From the NCBI GenBank assembly GCA_001830425.1, contig MIAA01000029.1, positions 1 to 58,408 of the forward strand: 58,408 nucleotides of DNA, in the 5' to 3' direction. Shown one piece after another: positions 8,605-17,450 of this stretch. The translations under genes and the position numbers were made by a program. Under the pieces are notes generated by a model. It had not been told where the DNA came from, did not search any database, and worked only from the letters and a program-made list of their open reading frames with translations. Within the stretch, counting starts at the first letter, position 1; each line of letters opens with the position of its first letter. The stretch comes from Rhodospirillales bacterium RIFCSPLOWO2_02_FULL_58_16 (GTDB lineage: Bacteria > Pseudomonadota > Alphaproteobacteria > Rhodospirillales > 2-02-FULL-58-16).

Positions 8605-9860
8605 GTAAAAAAGGCGGAAACGGAGCCTCCGGACTGAAAGTCGGAAGTCGGGATCATCCGATTTATCTGGACTATCAGGCGACGACGCCGACCGATCCGC
8701 GTGTCGTTGAAGCCATGTTGCCCTATTTCTCGGTGATGTTCGGCAATCCCCACTCGCGCAGCCACCGCTACGGCTGGGAGGCCGAGGCGGCGGTGGAGAA
8801 GGCGCGCGCTCAAGTCGCCTCCATCATCAACGCCAACCCCAAGGAGATCATCTTCACCTCCGGCGCCACCGAGTCCAACAATCTGGCGATCAAGGGCGTG
8901 GCCCATTTTAACAAGGACAAGAAGAACCACATCATTACCTGCGTCACCGAACACAAGTGCGTACTCGATACCTGCCGGCATCTGGAGCAGGAGGGATTCA
9001 GCGTCACCTATCTGCATGTGCGGCCCAACGGGTTGATAAACCTTGAAGACCTGAAGGGAGCGATGACGGAAAAGACGGTGATTGTTTCCATCATGTCCGT
9101 CAATAACGAGATCGGCGTCATCCAGCCGATCAAGGAAATCGGCGCCCTTTGCCGCGAACGCGGAATTTATTTCCACACCGACGCCGCCCAGGCGGTGGGC
9201 AAGATACCGCTGGACGTGGAGGAGATGAACATCGACCTGATGAGCATCTCCGGCCACAAGATTTACGGGCCGATGGGCATCGGCGCTCTTTTCGTGCGTC
9301 GCCGTCCACGGGTGCGCCTTCAGGCGCTGTTCCATGGCGGCGGCCAGGAGCGCGGCATGCGCTCGGGCACTCTGCCGACGCCGTTGTGCGTAGGCCTCGG
9401 CGAGGCCTGCGCCATTGCCGAGGCCGAAATGGATGCCGAGAGCGAGCGCCTGGGCATGCTTCGCAAGCGCTTTGAAGACGCCATTAACAAGCGGTTGCCT
9501 GAAATCTATCTCAACGGCGACAGCGAACATCGCATCCCCGGCAACCTCAACTACAGCTTTGCCTATGTTGAGGGCGAGGGCCTGATGATGGCGATCAAGG
9601 ACCTGGCCGTTTCCTCCGGCTCCGCCTGCACCTCGGCATCCCTTGAGCCGTCATATGTGTTGAGGGCGCTCGGCGTCGATTCCGACATGGCCCATACTTC
9701 CCTGAGGATCGGCATGGGCCGTTTCACCACCGAGGAAGAGGTTGACTACGCCGCCGATAAAATCGCCGTTGAGGTCGAGCGGCTGCGCAAGATGAGTCCG
9801 TTGTGGGAGATGGCGCAGGAAGGGATCGATATAAAGTCCATCAAATGGGCTGAACACTAA
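8601..9860 (+). CDS. iscS: cysteine desulfurase IscS
   Basis: Releases sulfur from cysteine as an enzyme persulfide and hands it to IscU. Of 419 residues, the family landmarks are TEHKC (His118), Asp194 (FHTDAAQ), the PLP lysine Lys220 (SGHKIYG) and Cys343 in [13 protein letters not shown], which is the long flexible-loop form typical of true IscS and mitochondrial NFS1. Compared with E. coli IscS it has ~15 extra N-terminal residues. The ATG at 8601 has AGGAGGG six bases upstream and overlaps the previous stop by four bases; an in-frame ATG at 8583 lacks this ribosome site. Confidence 0.96.
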   Translation: MSKKGGNGASGLKVGSRDHPIYLDYQATTPTDPRVVEAMLPYFSVMFGNPHSRSHRYGWEAEAAVEKARAQVASIINANPKEIIFTSGATESNNLAIKGVAHFNKDKKNHIITCVTEHKCVLDTCRHLEQEGFSVTYLHVRPNGLINLEDLKGAMTEKTVIVSIMSVNNEIGVIQPIKEIGALCRERGIYFHTDAAQAVGKIPLDVEEMNIDLMSISGHKIYGPMGIGALFVRRRPRVRLQALFHGGGQERGMRSGTLPTPLCVGLGEACAIAEAEMDAESERLGMLRKRFEDAINKRLPEIYLNGDSEHRIPGNLNYSFAYVEGEGLMMAIKDLAVSSGSACTSASLEPSYVLRALGVDSDMAHTSLRIGMGRFTTEEEVDYAADKIAVEVERLRKMSPLWEMAQEGIDIKSIKWAEH

Positions 9861-9900
9861 GAACCGGACCCGGAAAGCCGGCTGAATATGGAGAACGAAA

Positions 9901-10308
9901 ATGACATACAGCGACAAGCTTCTTGACCACTATGAAAATCCCCGCAACGTCGGGTCAATGGACAAGTCCGAAGATAACGTCGGCACCGGACTGGTCGGCG
10001 CCCCGGCCTGCGGAGACGTTATGAAACTGCAAATCAAGGTCGGCGCCGACGGCATCATCGAGGACGCCAAGTTCAAGACTTTCGGCTGCGGCTCGGCCAT
10101 CGCTTCAAGCTCGCTGGTTACCGAATGGGTCAAGGGCAAGTCGTTGGACGAGGCCGCCAGGATCAAGAACTCTGAGATCGTCTTTGAACTGTCCCTGCCG
10201 CCGGTTAAAATCCATTGCTCTGTTCTCGCCGAGGAAGCCATCAAGGCCGCCATCTCCGACTACAAGGCCAAAAATGCCGGTAAGGAAAAAATCGAGGCCG
10301 CTGAATGA
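9901..10308 (+). CDS. iscU: Fe–S cluster scaffold IscU
   Basis: Scaffold on which [2Fe-2S] clusters are assembled from IscS sulfur. The three ligand cysteines are present: Cys37 (APACGD), Cys63 (FGCGSA) and Cys106 (KIHCSVLAEEA). The LPPVK motif bound by the chaperone HscA is at residues 99–103. Length 135 is normal with a short charged C-terminal tail. GGAGAACGAAA precedes the ATG. The last four bases overlap iscA. Confidence 0.97.
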   Translation: MTYSDKLLDHYENPRNVGSMDKSEDNVGTGLVGAPACGDVMKLQIKVGADGIIEDAKFKTFGCGSAIASSSLVTEWVKGKSLDEAARIKNSEIVFELSLPPVKIHCSVLAEEAIKAAISDYKAKNAGKEKIEAAE

Positions 10309-10646
10309 ACGTCCGCCCGCCCGCAATGTCATTGACCGACGCCGCCGCCAAGCGGGTGAAGGCAATGCTCGACGCGCGCGGCAAGCCTTCCGTCGGGGTG
10401 CGCATCGGAATCAGGACCAAGGGCTGTTCCGGCATGTCCTACACCCTGGAATTTGCCGACGAAAAAGGCCCTTTCGACGAGGTGGTGGAGGACAAGGGGG
10501 TGACCATCCTCATTGACCCCAAGGCGACCATGTTTATCATCGGCACCGAAATGGATTTCGTCGAGGAACAGTTGAAATCCGGGTTCGTCTTCACCAACCC
10601 CAACGAAAAAGGACGCTGTGGCTGTGGCGAGTCATTTAACGTCTGA
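10305..10646 (+). CDS. iscA: A-type Fe–S carrier IscA
   Basis: HesB/IscA-family carrier of 113 residues that receives clusters or iron and passes them to [4Fe-4S] targets. The three conserved cysteines are Cys41 (KGCSGM) and Cys105/Cys107 (GRCGCGESF). The start overlaps iscU (ATGA) and the end overlaps the hscB start by 29 bases, showing tight translational packing within the isc operon. Confidence 0.95.
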   Translation: MNVRPPAMSLTDAAAKRVKAMLDARGKPSVGVRIGIRTKGCSGMSYTLEFADEKGPFDEVVEDKGVTILIDPKATMFIIGTEMDFVEEQLKSGFVFTNPNEKGRCGCGESFNV

Positions 10647-11265
10647 ACCGGAAAAACATGATGGCGTCGCCGTCTGCTGGTCATGCAAGGGGCCGGTAGC
10701 GGCCGGCGCTCTTTTTTGTTCCACCTGCGAGGCGGTGCAGCCGCCGGGCCGGATGGATCACTTTGCGCGGCTGGGGCTTGAGGTCACCTTCGATCTGGAC
10801 ATCAAGGAGCTTGAGCGCCGCTATTTTGATATGCAGCGGCGTCTGCACCCCGACCGCTTCGCTTCCGGGTTGCCGCGCGAACGCGCCCTCTCCCAACAGC
10901 AGGCGGTCAGCCTGAATGATGCCTATGACTCCCTTAAGGACCCGTTGAGCAGGGCTGATTATATGGTTCACCTGAAAGGCACCGAAGTGCTGCCCGAGGG
11001 CTGTAATCTGGTTAACGATATGGACCTTTTAACTGAGACGATGGAACTGCGGGAAGCGTTGGCCGACGCAAAAACCACAGGCGACGTGGACAAGATCGCC
11101 GGGCGTGCGGCAAACGATATAGAGCATTGCATCCGGGAACTTTCCGCATACTTTGCCGGCAACGACCTGGAATGCGCCTGCAAGCTGACGACCCGTCTCA
11201 AGTATCTCAGGAAGCTGGCTGAAGAGGCCCGCCTGTGCCGGGTCAAGATAGCCGCCGCAAGATAA
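10618..11265 (+). CDS. hscB: J-domain co-chaperone HscB with N-terminal four-cysteine module
   Basis: Co-chaperone that brings IscU to HscA and stimulates its ATPase. The J-domain has HPD at residues 77–79, followed by the C-terminal helical IscU-binding domain to residue 215. The unusual part is at the front: CWSC…FCSTC (Cys20, Cys23, Cys34, Cys37), a probable zinc or metal site. E. coli HscB lacks this, but human mitochondrial HSCB (HSC20) carries a comparable pair of CxxC motifs. The GTG start at 10618 lies inside iscA, preceded by AAGGA; starting later would remove the cysteines. The stop overlaps hscA by one base. Confidence 0.93.
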   Translation: MAVASHLTSEPEKHDGVAVCWSCKGPVAAGALFCSTCEAVQPPGRMDHFARLGLEVTFDLDIKELERRYFDMQRRLHPDRFASGLPRERALSQQQAVSLNDAYDSLKDPLSRADYMVHLKGTEVLPEGCNLVNDMDLLTETMELREALADAKTTGDVDKIAGRAANDIEHCIRELSAYFAGNDLECACKLTTRLKYLRKLAEEARLCRVKIAAAR

Positions 11266-13145
11266 TGGAACTTCTGCAAATTCATGAGCCGGGCGAAACT
11301 CCGCTTCCTCACGAGGGAGAAAAGGATGTCGCGGTCGGCATTGACCTGGGCACCACCAACTCGGTAGTCGCCGTCAGTTTCGACGGCAAGCCGGAAGTGC
11401 TGCGCGACGAGAGCGGACAAGCCCTTGTTCCTTCAGTCGTCGCCTACGCGCCCGACGGCTCGGCCATTGTCGGCAGTTTGGCCAGGATGCTGCTGCTGGA
11501 CAGGCCGGAGAGCGTGGTCTGCTCCATCAAGCGTCTGATGGGACGCGGCATCGACGACGTCAAGAGCCTGGGCGGCTCCTTTCCTTTCGCCATGGAGCCG
11601 GCGATTGAGGGCGAGTCCGCCATGATCCGCCTTAATGTCGCCGGCCACAGATTGAGTCCGGTAGAGATTTCCGCCGATATCCTGAAAGCCTTGAAAGAGC
11701 GTTCCGAGGATTATCTGGGCGCCCCCGTAAAACGCGCCGTCATCACCGTGCCTGCTCACTTCGATGACGCCGCTCGCGCCGCCACCAGGGACGCCGCCCG
11801 CCTCGCCGGTCTGGAGGTGCTGCGGCTGGTCAGCGAGCCGACGGCCGCCGCTCTCGCCTATGGCCTGGACAAGGAAGCGGAGGGACTGTTCGCCGTCTAC
11901 GACCTGGGCGGAGGAACATTCGATATCTCATTGCTGCATATGGAAAAGGGCGTGTTCCAGGTGATCGCCACGGGCGGCGACGCCGCCCTCGGCGGCGATG
12001 ACTTCGATCACGCCGTCGCCGAACATTTTTTCGGCGAGCGGAGCGGCAAAAACGGCGAAAGCCGCCTCGACAGCTCCGACGCCAAGGTGATGCTGATGAC
12101 GGCCAGGATGGTCAAGGAATGTCTGACCGGGCAGGCCGAGGGTGAATGGAAGATCGAGGCGGACGGCAAACTCACCAGCCACCATCTGGGTCGCAAGCAA
12201 CTGGAGACCATGATCAGGCCTCTGGTTGACCGCACCATCGCTATCTGCCGGGGGGTGCTGGAAGACGCCGGGGTGACCGCCGGCGACATCAAGGGAGTGG
12301 TGCTGGTCGGCGGCTCGACCCGCGTGCCTCTGGTGCGCCGTTGCGTCAAGAATTTTTTCGGCAAGGAGCCGCTGGCCGATATCAATCCCGACGAGGTTGT
12401 CGCCATCGGCGCGGCGCTCCAGGCCGAGGCGCTGACCGTCGGCTCCGACACCCTGCTGCTGGATGTCACCTCGTTGTCGCTGGGCATTGAGACCATGGGT
12501 GGATTGGTGGAAAAGATCATTCCGCGCAACACGCCGATCCCGGTGGCCAAGGCCCAGGAATTCACCACCTATCAGAACGGCCAGACGGCGATGTCTATCC
12601 ATGTTCTTCAGGGCGAGCGCGAGATGGTCGGCCAGAACCGTTCTCTGGCCCGCTTCGATCTGCGAGGCATCCCGCCGATGACAGCCGGCGCGGCCCGCAT
12701 CAAGGTTACCTATACGGTGGACGCCGACGGCCTGCTGACGGTCGGCGCCCGGGAGGAAATGACGGGCGTCGAACAAACCATAACGGTCAAGCCCACCTAC
12801 GGCCTTTCCGAAAACGAAATGACCGAGATGCTGTATGCCGGCATGAAATACGCCAAGGAAGACATGAACCTGCGTCTGCTCGCCGAGTCAAGGGTCGAGG
12901 CCAGACGCACCATCAACGCCGTTATCTCGGCCGTTGATGTTGACCGCGATCTGCTGGACGAAGAAGAGATAAGACATATCCGCCAAGCCGTGGAAACTCT
13001 TTCCAAGGCCATCTCAGGCGACGACAGGGACGCCATCATGATCCGCGCCGAAGAACTGGAAGCGATAACCAAGCCCTTCGCCGAAAAGCGCATGGACCGC
13101 AGCATCCGCAACGCCCTCAAGGGCGTCAGCGTCGATAAATTGTAG
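11265..13145 (+). CDS. hscA: Hsp70-type Fe–S chaperone HscA
   Basis: Specialised Hsp70 that releases clusters from IscU. The 626-residue protein has the nucleotide-binding signatures [24 protein letters not shown] and [12 protein letters not shown], then the substrate-binding domain starting near SLGIETMGG. The start TAATG overlaps the hscB stop. It is the last gene of the operon here: the fdx gene usually found downstream is absent, and the sequence runs straight into 690 bases of repeats. Confidence 0.96.
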   Translation: MELLQIHEPGETPLPHEGEKDVAVGIDLGTTNSVVAVSFDGKPEVLRDESGQALVPSVVAYAPDGSAIVGSLARMLLLDRPESVVCSIKRLMGRGIDDVKSLGGSFPFAMEPAIEGESAMIRLNVAGHRLSPVEISADILKALKERSEDYLGAPVKRAVITVPAHFDDAARAATRDAARLAGLEVLRLVSEPTAAALAYGLDKEAEGLFAVYDLGGGTFDISLLHMEKGVFQVIATGGDAALGGDDFDHAVAEHFFGERSGKNGESRLDSSDAKVMLMTARMVKECLTGQAEGEWKIEADGKLTSHHLGRKQLETMIRPLVDRTIAICRGVLEDAGVTAGDIKGVVLVGGSTRVPLVRRCVKNFFGKEPLADINPDEVVAIGAALQAEALTVGSDTLLLDVTSLSLGIETMGGLVEKIIPRNTPIPVAKAQEFTTYQNGQTAMSIHVLQGEREMVGQNRSLARFDLRGIPPMTAGAARIKVTYTVDADGLLTVGAREEMTGVEQTITVKPTYGLSENEMTEMLYAGMKYAKEDMNLRLLAESRVEARRTINAVISAVDVDRDLLDEEEIRHIRQAVETLSKAISGDDRDAIMIRAEELEAITKPFAEKRMDRSIRNALKGVSVDKL

Positions 13146-13159
13146 GAGCAATAGCCGTA

Positions 13160-13202
13160 AAGAATGACTCTGAAAAATCCTCCCCCTTGCTTCAAGGGGG
13201 AG
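13160..13202. repeat. AATGACTC/CCCCCTT hairpin element, copy 1
   Basis: GCCGTAAAGAATGACTC followed by the stem CTCCCCCTT/AAGGGGGAG. The same unit occurs at 42355–42400 and, inverted, at 22505–22562. It may terminate hscA transcription by its hairpin, but no U-run follows. Confidence 0.65.
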
Positions 13203-13419
13203 CTAGGGCGCGTCAGGATTGATCAGGATCACCCGCGTTACGAATTGGCGTCATTGCGACCGTGAGCGTCAGCGACACGGGAAGCAATCCAGTGGTGGCG
13301 GCTCTTTCTGGATTGCTTCGTTCTGCTTCGTCGCTCCGCTTCTCGCAACCCTCGCAAAGACGGTGAGGCATGGCCCACAGCGGTCTTGAGTGATCCTGAT
13401 CAATCCTGACGCGCCCTAG
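13203..13419. mobile_element. MITE-like element, copy 2 (best preserved)
   Basis: A 217-bp element with a perfect 29-bp inverted repeat at its ends (13203–13231 and 13391–13419, beginning CTAGGGCGCGTCAGGA). TA lies at both outer edges, as expected of TA target duplications made by IS630/Tc1-mariner-type transposases. There is no open reading frame inside. The core is shared with copies 1 and 3. Confidence 0.8.
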
Positions 13420-13459
13420 TGGAGTGACTCCTGCAAATGTTTCCTTCGCTTCGCACAAT

Positions 13460-13535
13460 TTAACCCCTCCTGGCTTCCCCTTCGTAAGGGGAGGAATTTT
13501 TCCCCTCCTTACCAAGGAGGGGCAAGGGGAGGTTA
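13460..13535. repeat. REP-like double hairpin
   Basis: Same arrangement as at 1570–1665: a CCCCTTCGTAAGGGG palindrome followed by CCCCTCCTT/AAGGAGGGG at 13502–13522. It sits between a MITE copy and the inverted CACAGAG repeat. The whole 13146–13834 gap holds repeats and no recognisable gene. Confidence 0.75.
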
Positions 13536-13615
13536 ACTCCCTGATCTTCCGGCCTAAGCCGGACTTCACCGAGATAGGAATCGTCAATCAGTGACAATCC
13601 ATTAGAGAGGGGTAT

Positions 13616-13826
13616 GAAGAGAGAATTATCGGCCTGTGTGTTTTGACACAGAGGCACAGAGGCGCAGAGAAGACCAAGCGAAGTTTTCTTCCTGCTTTTT
13701 ATTTTCTCTATCCTCCTCTGTGTCTCTGAGCCTCTGTGTTTCATAAAACAGTGCTTATTCCGGTCAACGCGCCGGGCATTAGGGGCATCGGCGGCAACCT
13801 CCCCTTGGCAAGGAGGGGAAAGCGCG
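13616..13826. repeat. CACAGAG-type repeat, copy B, with attached hairpin
   Basis: An inverted copy of 1624–1840. Matching runs include TTATCGGCCTGT, the ACACAGAGGCACAGAGG block, GTTTCATAAAACAGTGC and GGTCAACGCGCCGGGC, then a CCCCTTGGCAAGGAGGGG hairpin, in the same order as the reverse complement of copy A. The two copies flank about 12 kb containing the isc operon. Confidence 0.75.
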
Positions 13827-13834
13827 GAGGCAAT

Positions 13835-15157
13835 TCAACCGTCTTCCATGCTCAGGTAGGCGGGGCTTAGCTGGCCCATCGACAGCATGAGTTGATAGAC
13901 GGCGATCATTTCATCGTAGGAGGCGGTGGTGAAGTTGATCTGGGCGTTGTTGACCTCGCTCTCCGCGTCGAGGACGTTGATCACCGTTTCCTTGCCCGCT
14001 TCCCGCAGTTTTTTTCTGGAGTCATAGACTTCGCCGGCGATGTTCACGGCGTTTTCGAGCAGCGTCAATCTCTCGCGGGCGGTGACCAGAGCCTGCCATG
14101 ACAATCTGGTCTGTTCGATCACCTTGCGCGTCGCCAGGTCGAAGTTATCCATGCTGGCGCTGTAGTCGTAGGCCGCCTGGGCCAAGCCGGCCTGGGTCGT
14201 GAAGCCGGTGAACAGGTCCCAGTTGGCCCTGACTCCGACGTTGTAGTCCCGCCGCGTTCCCAGCGTGCTGTTTTTGTGTTTCTCATAGTTCCACGAACTT
14301 ACCATATCCACTACCGGAGAATACTCCGACATCACGGCTTGTTTGGACTCACGCGCCACTTCAATGTTGGCGCCGGAGTTGCTTATGGCCGGGTTCTTTT
14401 CGCGGGCTACGCGGATGGCCGTTTCCAGATCGCTGGGGATCATTTCAATCGGCGGCTCCGGGTCGGTCATGGCGTCAATGTCCGGCGCGTGATTAAAGTT
14501 CTGCGTATATGTGCTGACGGCGTCCTCAAGCTGCCCCTCGAAGCTGACGCGGCGCTCCTTTGAAAGCTGAAGGCGCGACTTGGCCTGCAACACGTCAACG
14601 GCAATGCCCGAGCCGCGCTGCACCCGTTCGTCCTCAAGGTTAAGCTGACGATGGATGTTAATTTCGTTGTTGCGGGACAACTCGATCAGACGCCTTTGCC
14701 GCAAGACGTTGATATAGGAAACCGTCCCCTGGAACAGGGTGTTCTGGCGCGTTCCTTCCAGGGTTAGCTGGGCGACGCTGGTAGCCAATTGCGCCTTCTT
14801 GTAGGTGGATTGAGTCAGGTTGCCGTTATACAGATTCTGACTGATCGTAAGGCCGGCAATGTTGTGCGTACGGCTCCACGTTTTGCCGCCGGGCGTGGAT
14901 GAACGGGTGGACGGGTTGTCGATTCTTTCGGTACCCACGTCTCCGCTCATGGAAATCTTGGGCAGATACCCGGCGCGGGCCTTGTCAATTCCCATGCGGG
15001 AAGCTTCAACAGCGTTCTGACCGGCCCTGACCTCGGGATGATCGTAAACAATCGTGCGCAACTCCTTTTCAAGGGAGGAGGCAATCGCCGTCGACGCGGC
15101 GCTTAATGCCGGCGCCGCAAACGCCATGAACACGGCAAATTTACGAAATCTCCTCAA
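13835..15157 (-). CDS. TolC-family outer-membrane efflux/secretion protein
   Basis: 440-residue outer-membrane channel of the TolC/AggA type used with type I secretion or RND efflux pumps. An N-terminal signal peptide (hydrophobic to about residue 25, ending AIASS) is followed by two repeats of the TolC helical domain. The usual elements are there: LRTIVYDHPEVRAG near the N-terminus, ISQNLYNGN in the first half and WDLFTGF in the second, and a C-terminal VINVLDAESEVNNAQ. No inner-membrane pump or adaptor gene is next to it, so the partner is unknown. It is divergent from the molybdopterin oxidoreductase. Confidence 0.9.
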   Translation of the reverse strand: MRRFRKFAVFMAFAAPALSAASTAIASSLEKELRTIVYDHPEVRAGQNAVEASRMGIDKARAGYLPKISMSGDVGTERIDNPSTRSSTPGGKTWSRTHNIAGLTISQNLYNGNLTQSTYKKAQLATSVAQLTLEGTRQNTLFQGTVSYINVLRQRRLIELSRNNEINIHRQLNLEDERVQRGSGIAVDVLQAKSRLQLSKERRVSFEGQLEDAVSTYTQNFNHAPDIDAMTDPEPPIEMIPSDLETAIRVAREKNPAISNSGANIEVARESKQAVMSEYSPVVDMVSSWNYEKHKNSTLGTRRDYNVGVRANWDLFTGFTTQAGLAQAAYDYSASMDNFDLATRKVIEQTRLSWQALVTARERLTLLENAVNIAGEVYDSRKKLREAGKETVINVLDAESEVNNAQINFTTASYDEMIAVYQLMLSMGQLSPAYLSMEDG

Positions 15158-15210
15158 GAATCCTCCCGACGCCCGGACTCACTCCTACCTGTAGGCCTGC
15201 ATACGGCGCA

Positions 15211-15240
15211 ATTACACACTATATAATGTATGTATAACAA
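15211..15240 (-). promoter_or_regulatory. candidate divergent promoter region
   Basis: An AT-rich island in the 202-base divergent gap. On the minus strand, TTGTTA (15235–15240) and TGTAAT (15211–15216) are 18 bp apart and could drive the TolC-like gene. On the plus strand a perfect TATAAT (15222–15227) lies upstream of the oxidoreductase but lacks a good −35. Confidence 0.35.
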
Positions 15241-15359
15241 AATATGGAGTCAATTAAAAAAATGTTGGCTATATATGGATGCCGACGCGGGCAGGAAGAA
15301 CATTGCGTCTTGCGGCGCGGATGAGCATTATCTGACGAGGATTTTTTTGAGGATTTACA

Positions 15360-17450
15360 GTGTTCAGACCGCCTTTGCGCGACGCCATCGTTCACAGCGT
15401 CTGCCCCCACGACTGCGCCGACACCTGTAGCATCCTGTCCCACGTCGAGGGGGGGAGGCTGGTCAAGGTGGAAGGCAACCCTTCCCATCCGGTGACGCAG
15501 GGTTACCTGTGCCGCAAGTTCTCGCGCATCCAGGAAAGGGTCTATGGCGACGACAGGCTTCTCTATCCGATGAAGCGCGTCGGCAAAAAGGGCGGCGACG
15601 ATTTTCAACGGATATCCTGGGACGAAGCAGTCGGGACCATCGCCGAACGGTGGAAGGAGATCATCGCCGATCAAGGCACGGACGGCGGCCCCCGCGCCAT
15701 TCTTCCCTTCAACGGCTCCGGGACCGAGGGTCTGGTCCACGGCGACATCGTCGGCAAGCGGTTCTTTAACCGGCTGGGAACCATCCAACTGGTGCGCACC
15801 ATCTGCACCAGGGCCGGACGCACCGGCTTTCGCTACACCATGGGCAGTTCGGCGGGGGCCGACCCCACCGCCGCCGGCAACGCCAAGCTGGTTATCTCGT
15901 GGGGCATCAACACCGCTTCCACCAATATTCACCAGCACTCTTTTTTCAAGGACGGACGCGACGGCGGCGCCCGGCATGTCATCGTCAATCCTTTGCGGAT
16001 CAAGGGCGCGGATTCCGCCGAAAGAGTCATCCAGCCGCGACCCGGCAGCGACGCCGCCCTGGCCCTGGGCATGATGAACGTCATCATCGGGGAGGGCCTG
16101 TATGATCGGGATTTTGTCGATCATTTCACCCACGGCTTTGAGGCGTTGAGGGAGCGCGTCTTGGAGTTCCCGCCGGACAGGGTTGAGGCCTTGACCGACA
16201 TCCCCGCCGCCGAGGTGGTAGAGTTCGCCGAACTCTATGCCGCCGAACCGGCCTCGTTCATTTATGTCGGGCCGGGTTGCCAGCGTCACTCCAACGGCGG
16301 CATGACGCTAAGGGCCATTACCTGCTTGCCCGCCCTTACCGGCGCCTGGCGCCATAAGGGGTGCGGCGTCTACTATCCCACCAGCACCGTATTCCCGGTT
16401 GACTGGCATCCCCTCGAAGGGGAAGAACTGAGGCCCAATCCGCCCGCCGGCTACAACATGATTCATCTGGCGCGGATGCTCGGCGGTCCGGGGCCGCGCA
16501 TCCGCAGTCTGTACGTCTACAACGGCAATCCGGCGTCGGTGCTTTACAACCGGAGTCGGCTGCTGACGGGGCTGGCCCGCGACGATCTGTTCACCGTCGT
16601 TCACGAGAGGAACCTTACCGACACCGCCCGTTACGCCGACATCATCCTGCCGGCGACCAGCCAGTTCGAGCAGGCGGACATTCTGTTTTCCTATTACAAG
16701 CCGAGTTTGCTTTTGAACAATCAGGCCATCGAGCCGCTGGGGAAATGCCGCTCCAACCGCGAGACCTTTGCCCTGCTGGCCGAGGCCATGGGCTTCAAGG
16801 ATACCTGCTTCAAGATGGATGATTGGGATATAATCAAGGAAGTTCTGGCCATCGACCATCCGGCGATCAACGCTATTACTCTGGAAACTTTGCTGGCCGA
16901 CGGCTGGGCGCCGGCCGAGGTCAAGTCGGGCCATGACCATTACCTGGACGGAAGTTTTCCCTCGCCTTCGGGGAAAATTGAATTTTATTCACAAAAGATG
17001 GCGGATGACGGCTATGACCCGCTGCCGGCTTACACTCTCCTTAAGGAATGCATTGAGACCACGCCCGAACTGGCGGCAAAATATCCTTTGTTTTTTATCA
17101 CTCCGTCAGCCCATTCCCTGCTTAACGCCAACTATGGGCAGGACGCCGGTTTCGTGGCGCTGGAAAAGCGTCCCACCATCATTATCAATCCGCAAGACGC
17201 CGCCGGGCGAGGCATCAAGGACGGTGAAATGGTGCGGGTATTCAACGACCGGGGCGCTTGCCTGCTGTGGGCGCATGTCGAGGACCTGGTAAAGGCCGGA
17301 GTCGTCGTCAGCCGGGGCCAGTGGTGGGACCGCCACTACCCCGACGGCTGCAACGCCAATCACACCACTCCCGACTTTCCCGCCGACATGGGAGGAGGCT
17401 CGTCCTTTAATACCAATCTGGTGCAGGTGGAGCGGGTCGATGGCCGTTGA
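15360..17450 (+). CDS. molybdopterin oxidoreductase (DMSO reductase family)
   Basis: Catalytic subunit of a bis-MGD molybdenum or tungsten enzyme, 696 residues. The N-terminal [4Fe-4S] motif is intact (Cys15, Cys19, Cys23, Cys51). The central domain binds the cofactor, and the C-terminal molydopterin dinucleotide-binding domain begins near FFITPSAHSLLN. No Tat signal is present, so it is probably cytoplasmic. Substrate is not predictable. No Fe–S or membrane partner subunit is adjacent, which suggests a soluble single-subunit enzyme. The start is GTG with GAGG eight bases upstream. The last 11 bases overlap the following TIM-barrel gene, a strong sign of coupled expression. Confidence 0.88.
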   Translation: MFRPPLRDAIVHSVCPHDCADTCSILSHVEGGRLVKVEGNPSHPVTQGYLCRKFSRIQERVYGDDRLLYPMKRVGKKGGDDFQRISWDEAVGTIAERWKEIIADQGTDGGPRAILPFNGSGTEGLVHGDIVGKRFFNRLGTIQLVRTICTRAGRTGFRYTMGSSAGADPTAAGNAKLVISWGINTASTNIHQHSFFKDGRDGGARHVIVNPLRIKGADSAERVIQPRPGSDAALALGMMNVIIGEGLYDRDFVDHFTHGFEALRERVLEFPPDRVEALTDIPAAEVVEFAELYAAEPASFIYVGPGCQRHSNGGMTLRAITCLPALTGAWRHKGCGVYYPTSTVFPVDWHPLEGEELRPNPPAGYNMIHLARMLGGPGPRIRSLYVYNGNPASVLYNRSRLLTGLARDDLFTVVHERNLTDTARYADIILPATSQFEQADILFSYYKPSLLLNNQAIEPLGKCRSNRETFALLAEAMGFKDTCFKMDDWDIIKEVLAIDHPAINAITLETLLADGWAPAEVKSGHDHYLDGSFPSPSGKIEFYSQKMADDGYDPLPAYTLLKECIETTPELAAKYPLFFITPSAHSLLNANYGQDAGFVALEKRPTIIINPQDAAGRGIKDGEMVRVFNDRGACLLWAHVEDLVKAGVVVSRGQWWDRHYPDGCNANHTTPDFPADMGGGSSFNTNLVQVERVDGR

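Noticed and set aside
8364-9530. Long minus-strand frame across the two desulfurase genes
   Set aside because: Both desulfurases have intact catalytic residues and operon spacing; the reverse frame has no family features.
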